Below are positions 61,967 through 64,000 of a stretch of 64,000 bases of DNA, piece after piece (within the stretch, counting starts at the first letter, position 1; every line of letters begins with the position of its first letter). Source of the stretch: Phaeobacter sp. QD34_24. Its GTDB lineage: Bacteria > Pseudomonadota > Alphaproteobacteria > Rhodobacterales > Rhodobacteraceae. The position numbers and the translations under genes were made by a program. The stretch spans positions 1-64,000 of the forward strand of contig NZ_JARCJD010000016.1 in the NCBI RefSeq assembly GCF_028890115.1. The letters are read 5' to 3'. A model generated the notes under the pieces. The model was not told where the DNA came from. It saw nothing but the letters and a program-made list of their open reading frames with translations, and searched no databases.

Positions 61967-63523
61967 TCACTCAGACCTGCGGTTCCGGCTCAGGGCCTGT
62001 TTGAATTCCGACAGGTGGAAGGCGCCCAGAGCCTGACCGGCGCCGAAGTAGATCACGGCCCCCAGGATGATCAGCCCCAGAAGTGACAGGTAGCGCCAGC
62101 TGGGCAGGTAGAACAGCCAGGCGAACTGCTGGCTGCCAAGGTGCAGGATCGCGCCCATCAGCACCGAGACGGCGAGGATCCGCCAGACCCGCCGGAAGAA
62201 CCGTGCATCAAACCGCGCGCTATCGCCCATGCGGCGCCCGGCCCCGAGCCACAGCAGCGCCACCATGGCCCAGCCCGCCACCGAAGCCGCGATGGCGGGC
62301 GAGATCCAGCCCGCCAGGGGTTTCAGCCCGACGGCCAGCGCTGCGTTGATCACCATGGCAGCAAGCGCGAAATGAAACGGGGTGCGGGTGTCCTGGCGGG
62401 CAAAGTACAGCGGTTGCAGCACCTTTTGCAGCACGAAGGCGGGCAGGCCCGCGCCATAGATCGCTACCGCAAGGGCGATGGCGGCGACATCCTCGGGGCC
62501 TGTGGCGCCGCGCTCATAAAGCACGGAGACCAGCGGCACCGGCACCGCGATAAAGGCGGCGGCAGAGGGCAGGGTCAAGAGCAGAGAGAACTCTCCCGCC
62601 CGCGACAGGCCTTCGCGGGCGCCCGTATCATCGCCCGCGCGCAGGCGCCGGGTCAGATCGGGCAGCAGCACGATGCCGACGGCAATGCCGACCACCCCAA
62701 GCGGCAGCTGATAGAGCCGGTCCGCGATAAAGAGCCAGCTGACGGCGTTTTCGATGTCCGAGGCGACCAGCTGCCCCACCACCAGGTTGACCTGGGTGAC
62801 GCCCATGGCAAGGGCGGCGGGCAGGGCGACGCGCATCAGGGTCCTCATGGCGGGGGTGACGCGGGGCAGGCCGGGGCGGATGCGGATGCCCGCGCGCTCG
62901 GTCGCGATCCAGACCAGCGCCAGCTGCCCGATCCCGGCCACGGGGATGGTCCAGACCAGCCAGGTGATCACCGCCTGGCCCAGGACGGCCCCGGCAATCA
63001 TCGCCGAACAGGCGAAGATATTGAGCAATACGGGGGCAGCAGCCGCGGCGGCAAAGCGACCGGTGGCATTCAGAACGCCCGAAAACAGCGCCGCCAGCGA
63101 CATGAACAGGATATAGGGAAAGACGATATGCCCATAGCCCACGGCCAGATCGAAGCGCGCATCGCCGGTGAACCCTTCCGCCGTCAGCCAGACCAGAGCG
63201 GGCATGAAGACCATACCAAGCCCGGTCAGCGCCAGCACCGCGGCAGCCAAGAGGTTGAAGGCCTGCTGGGCGAAACCGGCGGCGTCCTCTTCCCCTTCCA
63301 GCCGATCTGCAAACTGCGGGACGAAGGCGGCGTTGAAGGCGCCCTCGGCAAAGAAGCGGCGGAACATATTGGGCAGGCGAAAGGCCGCCACAAAGGCATC
63401 CAGCACCGGACCGGGGCCGATATAGGCGGCGATCAGGATCTCACGCAGAAAGCCCAAGATCCGGCTGGCCAGCGTCCAGAACCCGACCGTCAGGAAGCCG
63501 GACAGAAGCTTGATCGGCTTCAT
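61967..63523 (-). CDS. murJ: Lipid II flippase MurJ
   Basis: 518-aa membrane flippase with about 14 helices that moves lipid II across the inner membrane for peptidoglycan synthesis. GFWTLASRILGFLREILIAA and FVAAFRLPNMFRRFFAEGAFN carry the family signature with the essential Arg residues. FVPQFAD follows. LYQLPLGVVGIAVGIVLLPDL is another conserved stretch. Its ATG overlaps the glnD stop (ATGA), so it is translationally coupled to it. Confidence 0.96.
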   Translation of the reverse strand: MKPIKLLSGFLTVGFWTLASRILGFLREILIAAYIGPGPVLDAFVAAFRLPNMFRRFFAEGAFNAAFVPQFADRLEGEEDAAGFAQQAFNLLAAAVLALTGLGMVFMPALVWLTAEGFTGDARFDLAVGYGHIVFPYILFMSLAALFSGVLNATGRFAAAAAAPVLLNIFACSAMIAGAVLGQAVITWLVWTIPVAGIGQLALVWIATERAGIRIRPGLPRVTPAMRTLMRVALPAALAMGVTQVNLVVGQLVASDIENAVSWLFIADRLYQLPLGVVGIAVGIVLLPDLTRRLRAGDDTGAREGLSRAGEFSLLLTLPSAAAFIAVPVPLVSVLYERGATGPEDVAAIALAVAIYGAGLPAFVLQKVLQPLYFARQDTRTPFHFALAAMVINAALAVGLKPLAGWISPAIAASVAGWAMVALLWLGAGRRMGDSARFDARFFRRVWRILAVSVLMGAILHLGSQQFAWLFYLPSWRYLSLLGLIILGAVIYFGAGQALGAFHLSEFKQALSRNRRSE

Positions 63524-64000
63524 GAACCGGCCCGTTCGGCCCCGGCCGAAATGGCGTCACGCAGCTTGCGCTCCAGCGTCTTCTGCTTTGATTCAGCATG
63601 GTATTTCAGGCCGAACATGTCCTTGACGTAGAAGGTATCGACCACCTGCTCGCCATAGGTGGCGATCACTGCATTGGCGATATAGACGTTGGCATCCGCC
63701 AGGGTGCGGGCCAGATCGTAAAGCAGGCCAGCCCGGTCGCGGGTGTCCACCTCGATGATGGTGTAGATTTCCGATCCTTCGTTATCAAAGGTAATATGGG
63801 TCGGGACGTTGAAGGCCTTTTCGCGCTTCTTGATCTTGTCGCGCGACACCAGGGCCTCGCGGGCGATCACCTCTCCTTTCAGGGTTTTCAGGATCATCTG
63901 GGTGAGGCGCGGCAGGCGCGAGGCCTCATAGGGGTGGCCCTCGGCATCCTGGATCCAGAAGGCATCGGTCACATAGCCGTCCTTGGTGGTGTAGGAGCGC
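63520..64000 (-). CDS. glnD: Bifunctional uridylyltransferase GlnD, C-terminal part (cut by the window edge)
   Basis: About 160 C-terminal residues of GlnD; the gene continues beyond 64000. GlnD uridylylates and deuridylylates PII proteins according to glutamine level. The fragment shows ACT domain 1 (YTTKDGYVTDAFWIQDAEG), a linker with KIKKREKAFNVPTHITFDNE, and ACT domain 2 (VDTRDRAGLLYDLARTLADA). The ACT domains sense glutamine. The nucleotidyltransferase and HD domains lie outside the window. It is upstream of murJ in an overlapping arrangement. Confidence 0.93.
   Translation of the reverse strand, partial: RSYTTKDGYVTDAFWIQDAEGHPYEASRLPRLTQMILKTLKGEVIAREALVSRDKIKKREKAFNVPTHITFDNEGSEIYTIIEVDTRDRAGLLYDLARTLADANVYIANAVIATYGEQVVDTFYVKDMFGLKYHAESKQKTLERKLRDAISAGAERAGS

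Noticed and set aside
62141-63631. Long open frame opposite murJ
   Set aside because: The product is low-complexity (Gly, Gln, Arg, His, Asp) and the minus strand encodes a full MurJ.

Overview
The window looks like a piece of the main chromosome of a high-GC alphaproteobacterium of the Roseobacter group (Rhodobacteraceae; Phaeobacter, Ruegeria or Leisingera-like). The evidence is gene content and order: tldD next to coxB-ctaB-small ORF-ctaG-coxC-surf1-thrC-M16 peptidase, a small membrane gene between glyQ and glyS, and a long folB next to folP. Most genes are core housekeeping genes. I see no phage, transposase, integrase, CRISPR array, rRNA or tRNA. Product names rest on motifs and gene order read by eye; no database search was run.

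Layout: 0.2-1.1 kb holds a lytic transglycosylase. 1.1-5.3 kb holds a TetR regulator divergent from a small accessory operon (small ORF, SnoaL/NTF2-like protein, PNPOx-like flavoprotein, secreted alpha/beta-hydrolase, PhzF-like isomerase), with three related operator-like sites between them. 5.4-12 kb carries an exported membrane protein, a two-subunit CoA-transferase, topA and dprA. 12.2-20.8 kb is tldD and the aa3-type cytochrome oxidase assembly operon, continuing into thrC and an M16 peptidase; a perfect FNR-type box lies in the tldD/coxB gap. 20.8-34 kb is a mixed region: GNAT proteins, an MBL-fold protein, a GlcD-type flavoprotein, MFS, fasciclin, apt, LysE, mtnP, SulP, a hexapeptide acetyltransferase, flavin reductase, Nudix, DUF1178 and SDR.

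34-45.7 kb has an exported SPOR/peptidoglycan-binding pseudo-protease, glyQ-DUF-glyS, a divergent pyruvate phosphate dikinase, a SleB-like wall hydrolase and the folB-folP folate pair. 45.7-49.8 kb has two tandem DMT exporters, ilvC and two overlapping Lrp/AsnC regulators. 49.8-52.3 kb has a Hint-domain protein and a class V aminotransferase. 52.4-59.6 kb is a phenylacetate catabolism cluster: paaZ-paaX-hydrolase on one strand and paaG-paaI-paaK-paaR on the other, around a shared control region with a TetR-type palindrome. 59.7-64 kb is cspA, trpS, a rhomboid-like protein, murJ and the 3' end of glnD.

The most interesting points are (1) the TetR system with its operators and an exported Asp-nucleophile hydrolase; (2) FolB fused to a C-terminal domain that resembles the amino-acid-kinase fold; (3) two probably inactive protease homologues, a trypsin-like protein with all three triad positions changed and a rhomboid without its Ser/His dyad; (4) a family of dispersed GC-rich intergenic repeats starting GCGCTCCCGC; and (5) paired PaaX and TetR (PaaR-like) regulators in one paa cluster.
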